Part shown: positions 6,701-14,884 of the stretch, in pieces | Layout: each line of letters starts with the position of its first letter | Numbering within the stretch: position 1 is the first letter of the stretch | From: Chryseolinea serpens | GTDB lineage: Bacteria > Bacteroidota > Bacteroidia > Cytophagales > Cyclobacteriaceae | Length of the DNA stretch: 64,000 bases | Reading direction: 5' to 3' | NCBI RefSeq assembly: GCF_900129725.1 | Contig: NZ_FQWQ01000001.1 | Location: 3,286,001-3,350,000 of the forward strand | The notes under the pieces: model-generated | What the model saw: the letters and a program-made list of their open reading frames with translations, nothing else | Databases searched by the model: none | What the model was told of the DNA's origin: nothing | Program-made: the position numbers and the translations under genes

Positions 6701-9082
6701 ATGTTTAGAAATTATCTCACCATGGCCTGGAGAAATCTCCTGAAGCACCGGCTCTTTTCCTTTATCAATATCGCTGGCTTGTCCCTTAGCATGGCCGTTT
6801 GCATGATGATCATGGTGAGGACGATCGATTTTTTCCGCTACGACACCTTTCATCCCCACATTCAGCAGACCTACCGTATCCTCTCCAAAATCAATAGCAC
6901 TCCCGGCGACTCCTGGACGCTTGCCAGCACACCGCTGCCCCTGGCGGAAGAGCTGACGTCATACGATCAGACGATTGCCGCGGCAACAAGTTTGTATCCG
7001 GTAAGCGCGACCCTGAGTGGTGGCGTAGAGGAAATACCCTTGCAGGGAGCCTTTACACAACCCTCCTTCTTCGACGTATTCGGATTTTCATTGCTGTATG
7101 GAAATACGAATAGCACGCTGAGTTATCCTTACAGCATCGTTCTATCTCAAAAAGTGGCGGTCAAGATTTTCGGAGACGTCAATCCGCTGGGAAAAACGAT
7201 CACGCTAAAAAATCTGGGTGAGTTTATGATCACGGGCGTTTTGAATGAACCTCCCGGCAAGTCGCATTTTGAATTTGATGCCTACCTTTCATCCTCCACG
7301 GTCTCTTCACTGGAAAAGCTTGGGCATTTACCAAAGAAATCAGACACCTGGGATTCCTTTGAACTGGGTTATACTTACGCTGTGTTACAACCCCAGGCCA
7401 CGGCGTCATCGTTGCGCCGTGTTCTAGAAGAAATTGGCAACAGCGTCGCTCAGAACGCCAATGAAAAGGAACGCTTTGCGTTTATGTTTCAGTCCGTGGC
7501 TTCGATCACGCCAAGCTGGGATCGCCTAAACAATGACATCGCCCGCGGCGGTTCATGGGGAAAGATCATTACCGAAGTAGGCATCGCCCTGATCATTCTG
7601 GTGTCGGCAACCTTTAACTATACCAATTTATCGATCGCCCGTTCGCTGTCGCGAACCCGGGAAGTGGGCATACGCAAGTTGGCGGGTGCGCGCCGTGGGC
7701 AGATCTTTTTCCAATACATCCTGGAGGCGATCCTTATTGCCCTGGGCGCATTTTGTTTTGCGCAGGTCATGCTCGGTTTCATCCTGGAGTTTAAGCCGTT
7801 CAATGATGGATACGAGTTTGTGCCCAGCATCGCGTTGGATTGGCAGATCGCCGCATGCTTTTTGGTGTTTGCTTTTGTGGTGGGAATTCTGGCGGGATCA
7901 TTGCCCGCGTGGATCTTGTCGTCGTTTCGCCCGATAAAGATGCTTCAAAATGTGGGGTCGCAACGGATCATGGGCGGTCTTACGTTTCGAAAGACGTTGC
8001 TGGTATTTCAATTTTCATTGTCGCTGCTGGTGATGATTTTTCTGAATGCATTCTACCGGCAGTTTTCATTTCTAGCCAGCGGCGACAATGGCTTTCAAAA
8101 AGATAATCGCCTCAGCATCCCCATCAATCCAAAAGATCAATCCATCTTCAAAACATCGCTGGATGCGCAAAGCACTGTGGAAAAAATTGCCGCAACTTCT
8201 CAAGGCTTTGGCTATCGTGCTCTTTCTGAGATAGCGGTGGAGGGCCAGAGCCCGCAAAAAGTGACGCTCACCAACTACTTTGGTGACGCCGGCGTGATAC
8301 CCGTGTTCGGGCTCACCTTGGTGGCCGGATCAAACTTTAGCGAGACCGCTGAACAAAGCGGAGACCAGGTGTTGATCAATGAGGCGGCCATAAAAGTCCT
8401 GGGGTTTAAAACAAGCGGCGAGGCCGTCGGAAAATTTCTTCGCGCAGACGATAGCGTCAGCTTGCAGGTTGCCGGTGTCTTGCAGGACTTTTACCACGAA
8501 GGTCTTGGGAATGCTATCCGGCCGATGGCCATACGGTGCAAGCCTGATGGCTATGCCCTGTTGACCATGGCGGTGCTCCCTTCAAAAAAAACGGCGGCTT
8601 TGCGGGACCTCGAAAAAACATGGAAAAACATTTACCCGCAACATCCCTTTGTTTACCACTGGCTGGATAGCACGCTGGAAGAACTTCATTCACAACGCGC
8701 CACGGTCTCTTTGTTGGGGTTCCTGGCCTTTACAACGTTGTGCATCGCCGCGCTGGGTCTGTTGGGACTTGTCGTGTACACGGTAGAAACGCGTCGGAAA
8801 GAAATCAGCATCCGCAGGATAATCGGCGCCCGCATCGGCTCTATTATTTCCTTGCTCTCAAAAGGCTATGTGAAGTTGCTGGCGCTTGCGGGAGCCATTG
8901 CCTTGCCCTTAGGGTACCTCTTAAGTGAATTTTTTCTGATGAATTTTGCCAACCGGGTAACGGTGGGAATCGGAAGTCTGTTGTTGTGTTTTGGCACCCT
9001 GCTGTTGTTGGGGATGGTGTTGATCATCCCGCAAACCTATCGCGCTTCTGTGGAAAATCCTGCGGAGAATTTGAGAGAATAG
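6701..9082 (+). CDS. ABC transporter permease, MacB/FtsX type (793 aa)
   Basis: A long permease of the kind common in Bacteroidota. It starts MFRNYLTMAWRNLLKHRLFS (ATG 6701; upstream TTG codons in frame are unlikely starts), with TM1 right after it. A periplasmic MacB-type core domain follows (about 50-280), then a first FtsX domain with three TM segments (about 290-410; the SRTREVGIRKLAGARRGQIF motif precedes it), a second periplasmic domain and a second FtsX domain (about 675-785; ETRRKEISIRRIIGAR). It ends RASVENPAENLRE, as usual for this group. No ATPase gene is adjacent, so the partner is encoded elsewhere. The family exports or extracts substrates such as antimicrobial peptides or lipoproteins; the substrate here is unknown. 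Confidence 0.92.
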   Translation: MFRNYLTMAWRNLLKHRLFSFINIAGLSLSMAVCMMIMVRTIDFFRYDTFHPHIQQTYRILSKINSTPGDSWTLASTPLPLAEELTSYDQTIAAATSLYPVSATLSGGVEEIPLQGAFTQPSFFDVFGFSLLYGNTNSTLSYPYSIVLSQKVAVKIFGDVNPLGKTITLKNLGEFMITGVLNEPPGKSHFEFDAYLSSSTVSSLEKLGHLPKKSDTWDSFELGYTYAVLQPQATASSLRRVLEEIGNSVAQNANEKERFAFMFQSVASITPSWDRLNNDIARGGSWGKIITEVGIALIILVSATFNYTNLSIARSLSRTREVGIRKLAGARRGQIFFQYILEAILIALGAFCFAQVMLGFILEFKPFNDGYEFVPSIALDWQIAACFLVFAFVVGILAGSLPAWILSSFRPIKMLQNVGSQRIMGGLTFRKTLLVFQFSLSLLVMIFLNAFYRQFSFLASGDNGFQKDNRLSIPINPKDQSIFKTSLDAQSTVEKIAATSQGFGYRALSEIAVEGQSPQKVTLTNYFGDAGVIPVFGLTLVAGSNFSETAEQSGDQVLINEAAIKVLGFKTSGEAVGKFLRADDSVSLQVAGVLQDFYHEGLGNAIRPMAIRCKPDGYALLTMAVLPSKKTAALRDLEKTWKNIYPQHPFVYHWLDSTLEELHSQRATVSLLGFLAFTTLCIAALGLLGLVVYTVETRRKEISIRRIIGARIGSIISLLSKGYVKLLALAGAIALPLGYLLSEFFLMNFANRVTVGIGSLLLCFGTLLLLGMVLIIPQTYRASVENPAENLRE

Positions 9083-9288
9083 GCCAGGATGATGTACGCG
9101 CCCATCAATCAACGTTAAAAAATAAAATGGCCTAAAATTGCCCCCATGGGCATGATTTTAGAATATCGCAACATGCCTCCGGACTGGAATGGCGAATATA
9201 TTCGGGGACCTGTGTGCGGCGGCAGGTGTTCTCTTGCATCATGAGGATTTTTTTCCAATCTTTCATTTTCCCTAACCCAAGCCTCGTG

Positions 9289-10308
9289 ATGTCTGACGAC
9301 CAGTTCCATTTTTCGGGAGCACCCGAACCTCATCGTATTCGCACCCTCCAGATCCTGAAGCAACATCCGGAGGTGAAGGCGCTGATGGGGAAAAATCCGT
9401 TCACAAGCCTGGCGATCGTCGGCATGGTGGGGGCTATGATCGGTCTCTCCTATTGGGTGAAAGACAGTGCGTGGTGGATCATCCTGCTGCTGGCCTATGG
9501 AGTCGGCGCTTTTCTGAACCATTCACTCTTCGTGATGATCCACGAGTGCTCGCATTATCTGCTGTTCCGCAGCAAGGCGCTGAACAATATCTTTGCCATC
9601 ATGGCCAACCTGCCGCATGTGGTGCCGTCGGCCATCTCGTTCAAGCGTTATCATATCAAGCATCATTCCTTTCAGGGCGTCCATGAGCTGGATGCCGACC
9701 TTCCGGACTTTTGGGAAGCGCGGCTGATCCGCAATTCCACTGCCGGCAAAGCCCTCTGGCTGTTGCTGTTCCCATTCTTCCAGGTGACGAGAACCTTCCG
9801 GCTAAAGGAGATCAAACCCATCGACGGCTGGATCGTGATCAACTGGATAGTACAGATTGCCTTCAATGTTGCTATCTGGATCTACTTCGGCCCTGGCGCG
9901 CTACTGTTCATGTTGTTGAGTTTCTTTTTCTCGGTGGGACTCCATCCCCTTGGTGCACGATGGATCCAGGAACACTACCTCACGCTGGACGAGAACCAGG
10001 AGACATACAGCTACTATGGTCCTTTGAATGTTGTCGCCTTCAACGTGGGCTTTCACAACGAACACCACGACTTTCCTTCCGTGCCCTGGAACCGGTTGCC
10101 GCGACTGAAGAAGCAGGCGCCGGCATTCTACGATACCCTGTTGTCGCATGCCTCTTGGACACGGCTCTTTTTCCGCTTCTTGTTCGACAAGAATATCTCA
10201 TTGTTCTCGCGCACGGTGCGACAGGAACGAGGCAAGGTGAAGCTGACGGACGAATCGAAACCAGATCTCGAGTTGGTGGAAGCGGGACCCCTGGCTGCAA
10301 AATCCTGA
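9289..10308 (+). CDS. Fatty acid/sphingolipid desaturase, dihydroceramide Delta4-desaturase (DES1)-like
   Basis: The product (339 residues from ATG 9289, MSDDQFHF) has the three histidine boxes of membrane di-iron desaturases: HECSH near residue 85, HIKHH near 122 and HNEHHDFP near 256. The last box, NVGFHNEHHDFP, and the N-terminal part with EPHRIRTLQILKQHPEVK and LMGKNP follow the plan of eukaryotic sphingolipid Delta4-desaturases (DES1/DEGS), including the short N-terminal Lipid_DES region. Four or more TM segments lie between the boxes. Many Bacteroidota make dihydroceramides, so a ceramide-like substrate is a reasonable inference, but an acyl-lipid substrate cannot be excluded. An ATG at 9241 would add 16 residues (MRIFFQSF). 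It is a single gene, convergent with the next one. Confidence 0.85.
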   Translation: MSDDQFHFSGAPEPHRIRTLQILKQHPEVKALMGKNPFTSLAIVGMVGAMIGLSYWVKDSAWWIILLLAYGVGAFLNHSLFVMIHECSHYLLFRSKALNNIFAIMANLPHVVPSAISFKRYHIKHHSFQGVHELDADLPDFWEARLIRNSTAGKALWLLLFPFFQVTRTFRLKEIKPIDGWIVINWIVQIAFNVAIWIYFGPGALLFMLLSFFFSVGLHPLGARWIQEHYLTLDENQETYSYYGPLNVVAFNVGFHNEHHDFPSVPWNRLPRLKKQAPAFYDTLLSHASWTRLFFRFLFDKNISLFSRTVRQERGKVKLTDESKPDLELVEAGPLAAKS

Positions 10309-10352
10309 AGCCAACGCTCAGTCGACTTTCCGAATAGCAAGTCAAGTGATGG

Positions 10353-10796
10353 CTATGGCTTTGGCATCTTTTCCATTTCCAGGGCCAGCGGAGTTTCGTA
10401 GATAAGAAAAATCAACTTGCCATTCTGCTCCTTTACGAATATCTGCATAAGATTTTCTTTCAGCGTTCCGATCGAGATCATGGACTTGTCCGGATAAAAG
10501 AACCATTTCCGGTTGTTTAGAAAACTCATTTCCTTCACGACTGCCGGGCTTTCTTTGGGAAATATCAAATTAAAAGTCCCATCGGTTTTAAAGATAAATC
10601 GCGAATTCAAAAAGCCCTTCTTCATCGTTTCCATGACGGCCTTGGTTTCCGGATCGTCGGCCAGGTTGGTCACCTCCCGGCAAAGCCATTCACCATAGAG
10701 GGCTTCCTTGGTTAACGATTCCTGAGCATAAAGTCTGTGGCACCCCGCAAGAATAAATAAGAAGATGATGAGTTTCAGGGTTTGCTTTTTTGTCAT
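10353..10796 (-). CDS. Small lipoprotein or secreted lipocalin-like protein (147 aa)
   Basis: The N-terminus is a signal peptide with a possible lipobox (FILAGC, Cys near residue 19); alternatively cleavage could occur after LYAQ. The mature part has the pattern of small lipocalin-like proteins: LYGEWLCREV at the start, then FIFKTDGTFNLIF, KWFFYPDKSMISI and GKLIFLIYETPLAL, a run of short beta strands. No function can be assigned. It is divergent from the Lgt-like gene and convergent with the desaturase gene. Confidence 0.65.
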   Translation of the reverse strand: MTKKQTLKLIIFLFILAGCHRLYAQESLTKEALYGEWLCREVTNLADDPETKAVMETMKKGFLNSRFIFKTDGTFNLIFPKESPAVVKEMSFLNNRKWFFYPDKSMISIGTLKENLMQIFVKEQNGKLIFLIYETPLALEMEKMPKP

Positions 10797-10899
10797 ATGA
10801 AATTAGTTTTCACGCTTACCGCTATCTTGTTTAAGATGACGGGCCAATATACGCGCATCCACTAAATATTTCTCGCTATTTTTGTTTAAACCCGACGCT

Positions 10900-11661
10900 G
10901 TGTTGTCCATTCCTTTTGAAATTACGATTGCTGGGATTCCGTTAAATATTCATTTGATCCTGGAATATTTAGCCTTCTTTTCCGCCTATCGATATTACGT
11001 CTACTTACGGAAAAACCGTCTTGATCCCATAAACCATTCGAACAGGCTCTCTATTATGTTAGGGGCAGCGTTAGGCGCCTTTCTGGGTTCGCGTCTTATG
11101 GGGTTTCTCGAAAACCCGGTTCTGGATATCAGCGCTGTGAGCTTCATGCAGCTATACAATCTCAAAACCATCATGGGTGGATTGTTTGGAGGGCTGCTCG
11201 GTGTGGAACTGGCCAAGCGGATCATCCATGAAAAAAATTCTTCCGGCGATCTCTTTACGTTGCCGATCATACTGGGTATCTTCATCGGCAGGATCGGTTG
11301 TTTCCTGTCGGGCGTGAATGAGTTTACGTATGGGACCACGACTTCCTTTGCTACCGGAATGGATTTAGGGGATGGGTTGAAGCGCCATCCGATTGCTTTG
11401 TACGAAATCTTGTTTCTCGTTCTATTATTCGTTTTCTTGAGGAAGTTGTACCTCCAAAACAAATTCGAAAACGGGCTCCTCTTCAAGCTCTTTATGGTAA
11501 GTTATTTCGGGTTCCGTTTTCTGATCGAGTTCATCAAACCCAATGCGTTTTTCGTGTTGGGACTGAGCAGCATTCAGTGGCTTTGCATCGTATGTTTTGT
11601 TTATTATAGAAAAACCTTAATCCATCTTCCCCGTGCCTACGCGAAAGTATACCTATTATGA
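10900..11661 (+). CDS. Lgt-like membrane protein (divergent prolipoprotein diacylglyceryl transferase family)
   Basis: About 253 residues with at least six TM segments. Signature blocks of Lgt are visible: IGRIGCFLSGVNEFTYG (matching GRxGNFxNxExxG), RHPIALYEI (matching RHPxQLYE) and FRFLIEFIK with the conserved Arg. Two key positions differ. The F-H-G-G-L motif reads GGLFGGLLG with no histidine, and the Asn of GNF is Cys. The enzyme may therefore not modify prolipoproteins. There is no in-frame ATG at the start; GTG 10900 or TTG 10903 fits the length of the paralogue at 40363. A TATTTTTG at 10877-10884 matches the Bacteroidota -7 element (TAnnTTTG) and would give a very short leader. The radical SAM gene begins inside its last codons (29-base overlap), so the two are translated together. 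Confidence 0.8.
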   Translation: MLSIPFEITIAGIPLNIHLILEYLAFFSAYRYYVYLRKNRLDPINHSNRLSIMLGAALGAFLGSRLMGFLENPVLDISAVSFMQLYNLKTIMGGLFGGLLGVELAKRIIHEKNSSGDLFTLPIILGIFIGRIGCFLSGVNEFTYGTTTSFATGMDLGDGLKRHPIALYEILFLVLLFVFLRKLYLQNKFENGLLFKLFMVSYFGFRFLIEFIKPNAFFVLGLSSIQWLCIVCFVYYRKTLIHLPRAYAKVYLL

Positions 11662-13018
11662 TTTCACTTTAAGTCTCTGCCCGGAGTGCCTGAGGCGTAT
11701 CGACGCAAAAATTGTGTTTGAAGACGAGAAGGTATACATGCTGAAGCGCTGCCCGGAACACGGCGCGTCAAAAGTGATCATTGCCGACGATGTTGCTTAC
11801 TACAAGAACATCCGGAACTATAACAAGCCCTCGGAGACACCGTATACATTCAACACCAAAACACACTATGGCTGTCCTTACGATTGTGGGCTGTGCCCGG
11901 ACCACGAGCAACACTCCTGTCTTACCGTAGTGGAAATTACCGACCGTTGCAACCTGACTTGCCCTACTTGCTACGCCGGTTCATCGCCGGCCTATGGCAG
12001 ACACCGTACCCTGGAGGAAGTGAAAAAAATGTTGGATGCCGTGGTCACCAATGAGCACGAGCCGGATGTTGTCCAGATCAGCGGAGGCGAACCTACGCTG
12101 CACCCTCAATTGTTCGAGATCCTCGACTACGCCAAGTCGCTGCCCATAAAACACCTCATGCTCAATACCAATGGCATCGAGATCGCCAAGAATTTTGAAT
12201 TCGCCAAGCGGCTGGCGTCCTACGCACCAAACTTTGAGATCTATCTGCAATTTGATTCCTTCAAAAATGAAGTCCTGCAAGTGATGCGGGGAGCAAGCCT
12301 TTCCACCATTCGCGAAGAGGCGCTTGAACATTTGAATGCGCTCAACTTGTCGACTACCCTGGTCGTCACGGTCCAGAAAAATCTCAACGACAATGAGATC
12401 GGGAAGATCATTGAATTTGCATTGAAGCAACGTTGCGTCCGCGGTGTCACCTTGCAGCCCACACAAATTGCTGGGCGGCTTGAAAACTTCAATACACTAA
12501 CCGATCGGATCACGCTTACGGAAGTGCGCAGAAAAATTCTGGAACAGACCGATATTTTTAACCCCGACGACCTGATCCCCGTACCTTGCAATCCCGATGC
12601 GCTGGTGATGGGTTATGCGCTGAAACTGGGTGATGCTGTATTTCCGCTCACACGCTATATCAATCCCGCAGATTTACTGGATAACAGCCGCAATACCATT
12701 GTGTATGAACAAGACCCGCAACTCCATTCGCGCATGATCAAATTGTTTAGCACAGGAAATTCAGTAGAATCCACCACGGAACAACTGCATTCGTTGCTTT
12801 GCTGCCTGCCTCAAATCCATGCGCCTGCACTCTCGTATGACAACCTGTTCCGGGTGATCATCATGCAGTTTATCGATGCCTACAACTTTGATGTACGCTC
12901 GGTGAAGAAATCGTGCGTGCACATTGTGAACAAGGATTACAAAATCATTCCATTCGAAACCATGAACCTGTTTTACCGCGATCACAAACGGGAATATTTA
13001 CAAGAACTTATCAACTAA
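11633..13018 (+). CDS. Radical SAM protein of the MJ0619 / tetraether lipid synthase-like family
   Basis: The 461-residue product begins at GTG 11633. The N-terminal domain has SLCPECLRRIDAKI and LKRCPEHG, then YGCPYDCGLCPDH, an extra C-x3-C-x2-C site. The radical SAM motif follows as CNLTCPTCY (near residue 104), and SGGEP binds the SAM amino group. This order of cysteine sets is typical of the group that includes Methanocaldococcus MJ0619, first described as a methyltransferase and later shown for close homologues (Tes) to join lipid chains by C-C bond formation. In bacteria, relatives are candidates for membrane-spanning lipid synthesis. The overlap with an Lgt-like membrane protein, which handles glycerophospholipids, fits a lipid substrate. 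The exact reaction is inference. Confidence 0.85.
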   Translation: MPTRKYTYYDFTLSLCPECLRRIDAKIVFEDEKVYMLKRCPEHGASKVIIADDVAYYKNIRNYNKPSETPYTFNTKTHYGCPYDCGLCPDHEQHSCLTVVEITDRCNLTCPTCYAGSSPAYGRHRTLEEVKKMLDAVVTNEHEPDVVQISGGEPTLHPQLFEILDYAKSLPIKHLMLNTNGIEIAKNFEFAKRLASYAPNFEIYLQFDSFKNEVLQVMRGASLSTIREEALEHLNALNLSTTLVVTVQKNLNDNEIGKIIEFALKQRCVRGVTLQPTQIAGRLENFNTLTDRITLTEVRRKILEQTDIFNPDDLIPVPCNPDALVMGYALKLGDAVFPLTRYINPADLLDNSRNTIVYEQDPQLHSRMIKLFSTGNSVESTTEQLHSLLCCLPQIHAPALSYDNLFRVIIMQFIDAYNFDVRSVKKSCVHIVNKDYKIIPFETMNLFYRDHKREYLQELIN

Positions 13019-13029
13019 GCAGCATCCCT

Positions 13030-13206
13030 ATGGAAGCACTAATATTACTTATCCTGCTCGTCATGTTCGGCCCGCCGGTGTTATTCCTCATCGTGGGACT
13101 AGTGAAGCGAAGTCGCAACCAGGATTCGGCCAAGGTCTTTTTTATTCTTGGGGCCGTGTGGCTTATTGTTGGGGGCGGCATTTGCGCTTCACTACTTATG
13201 TCATAG
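13030..13206 (+). CDS. Small two-TM membrane protein (58 aa)
   Basis: Starts at ATG 13030 (MEALILLILLVMFGPPVLF), 11 bases after the radical SAM stop. Two hydrophobic segments (residues 2-22 and 37-57) flank a basic loop KRSRNQDSAK, so both ends are probably outside and the loop inside. No family is recognised. Its position suggests co-transcription with the Lgt-like and radical SAM genes. The second Lgt-like gene (40363-41130) is likewise followed by a small membrane protein gene. Confidence 0.6.
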   Translation: MEALILLILLVMFGPPVLFLIVGLVKRSRNQDSAKVFFILGAVWLIVGGGICASLLMS

Positions 13207-13244
13207 TATTGAGAAAAATGGCTCAGCGCCGGGAGCCCATCTCC

Positions 13245-13694
13245 CTACTTCTTCATCACAAAATAAATTCCCGCAATCATCAGGACAATTCCCGAGATCC
13301 TGCTGATGTCCAATGAGCGCACCGTCACATTGAACAAACCAAAGTGATCGATGATCACCGCGGCGATGATTTGGCCGGTAACGATCAGGGCGATCGCGGC
13401 ACCGACGCCAATGCGAGGCACTAAGATGGTGATCATGACCACGTAGGTCGCCACGATTATTCCACCGGCGTAGCCGTACCAGGGAACCGATCGCAGCTGC
13501 TGAAACGAAGGCGCAGGTGCCCTCATGAGAACTGCCATAACCAGCATGGCCACCAATCCGATAACAAATACCGCGACGGAGGCGATGAGCGGGCTGCCGG
13601 TGCTTTTACTGAAAACGGCATTCGTCGCTGCCTGAATGGGGATCAATGCGCCGGTGATCAGCGCAAGTCCGAGATAGAGGGTGTTTGTATTCAT
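13245..13694 (-). CDS. Small DMT-superfamily transporter (DUF606/YdcZ type)
   Basis: A 149-residue, almost entirely hydrophobic protein with five TM segments. The blocks ALITGALIPIQAATNA at the N-terminus and PRIGVGAAIALIVTGQIIAA in the middle are typical of the short EamA-related DUF606/YdcZ family, which form dimers or pairs. The substrate is unknown. Its start overlaps the nagA stop by four bases (ATGA at 13691-13694), so it is the last gene of the amino-sugar operon and may export or import a product of the pathway. Confidence 0.85.
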   Translation of the reverse strand: MNTNTLYLGLALITGALIPIQAATNAVFSKSTGSPLIASVAVFVIGLVAMLVMAVLMRAPAPSFQQLRSVPWYGYAGGIIVATYVVMITILVPRIGVGAAIALIVTGQIIAAVIIDHFGLFNVTVRSLDISRISGIVLMIAGIYFVMKK

Positions 13695-14884
13695 TTCCTT
13701 TTGCTTTGGCGCACTATCCTGCCGCCGATCATCGTCATCGAAATATTTATCGCATCATCAAAAAGAACAATATCCGCATCTTTCCCGACCACCAATTCAC
13801 CTTTGCGATCCTGTACCCCCAAAATGCGGGCAGGTGTGGCCGCGGCCATTTTTATGGTGTCGGTTAGAGAAACTTCTGCCATTGATATCATGGTCCTGAT
13901 CAGGCGATCGGCGGTGGCAACACTTCCGGCGAAGGATGTGCGATCGGGCAATTTTGCCACGCCATCTTCGACAATTACTTTTAACCCAACGTCTTTATTC
14001 CCCAAAACACTTTCGGTCACATTCGTACCCGCGGCGCGCATCGCATCGGTGATCAGGGCTGTGCGGTCGGGGCCTTTTATTTTATAGACCAATTTCAGTA
14101 ACGGCGCGGGCAGGTGTGCACCGTCAGTGATAATTTCCACATCCATGTCGTCGATGAGAAACGCACTTTCGATAACCCCCGCATAGCGAAACGCATTTCT
14201 TCGCGTGACGCCCGACATGGCGGAGTATAAATGCGTGGCGAGCGTGTAGCCAACATCAAATGCTTTAATCACATCTTCATAAATAGCATCGGTATGCGCT
14301 ACGGCCGGTAATATTCCTTTCGATTTTACATACTTGCCAAATTCGATTGCTCCTTCGAGTTCCGGTGCTGCGCTCCAGCGCCGGATACAGGAAGTTTTTG
14401 CTAAAATATCTCTGTACTCCTCAGGATCTGGATTGCGGATATATTTGGGGTCCTGTGCACCGCGTTGGCTCAAGGCGAAGTATGGTCCTTCCAAGTGCAT
14501 GCCCAGAAATTGAGAGCCGTTTGTGTTCTTCCGATTCGCTTCTTCATAGACCGCGAGGGTCTGCAGCATTCCCTCTTTTGTGCTGGTGAGGGTTGTGGGC
14601 AACATCGCGGTGGTTCCATATTGCGCATGGGTCTCCGCGATTTTCAGGAAAGCCGTCTCCTGCGCGTCCATAAAATCATATCCGCCGCCTCCGTGAACGT
14701 GTATGTCAATGAAACCCGGCGATATGTATTTCCCCTGGGCATCGATCTCGATCGCGTCGTTGACTTCGATATTCTTTTGGCCTACATCCGTGATGACGCC
14801 GTCGGTGATGACGATGGTTCCCTGCGGAATGATCCCCGAGGGGGTGATGAGTTTTCCGTTATATATTTTTTGTCGCTGCGGCAT
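13691..14884 (-). CDS. nagA: N-acetylglucosamine-6-phosphate deacetylase
   Basis: The 397-residue product has the amidohydrolase layout of NagA: DARGxG-like GKYISPGFIDIHVHGGGGYDFMDA (metal-binding H-x-H), GTTAMLPTTLTS, the metal ligand region HLEGPYFA, VAHTDAIY, ATHLYSAMSG and the catalytic Asp in ALITDAMRAAG. It removes acetate from GlcNAc-6-P (or GalNAc-6-P) in the cytosol, giving the substrate for NagB. It overlaps the sugar permease gene upstream by 26 bases and the transporter gene downstream by four, which indicates translational coupling. As the cluster also has a GalNAc-releasing enzyme, an AgaA role on GalNAc-6-P is possible. Confidence 0.93.
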   Translation of the reverse strand: MPQRQKIYNGKLITPSGIIPQGTIVITDGVITDVGQKNIEVNDAIEIDAQGKYISPGFIDIHVHGGGGYDFMDAQETAFLKIAETHAQYGTTAMLPTTLTSTKEGMLQTLAVYEEANRKNTNGSQFLGMHLEGPYFALSQRGAQDPKYIRNPDPEEYRDILAKTSCIRRWSAAPELEGAIEFGKYVKSKGILPAVAHTDAIYEDVIKAFDVGYTLATHLYSAMSGVTRRNAFRYAGVIESAFLIDDMDVEIITDGAHLPAPLLKLVYKIKGPDRTALITDAMRAAGTNVTESVLGNKDVGLKVIVEDGVAKLPDRTSFAGSVATADRLIRTMISMAEVSLTDTIKMAAATPARILGVQDRKGELVVGKDADIVLFDDAINISMTMIGGRIVRQSKRK

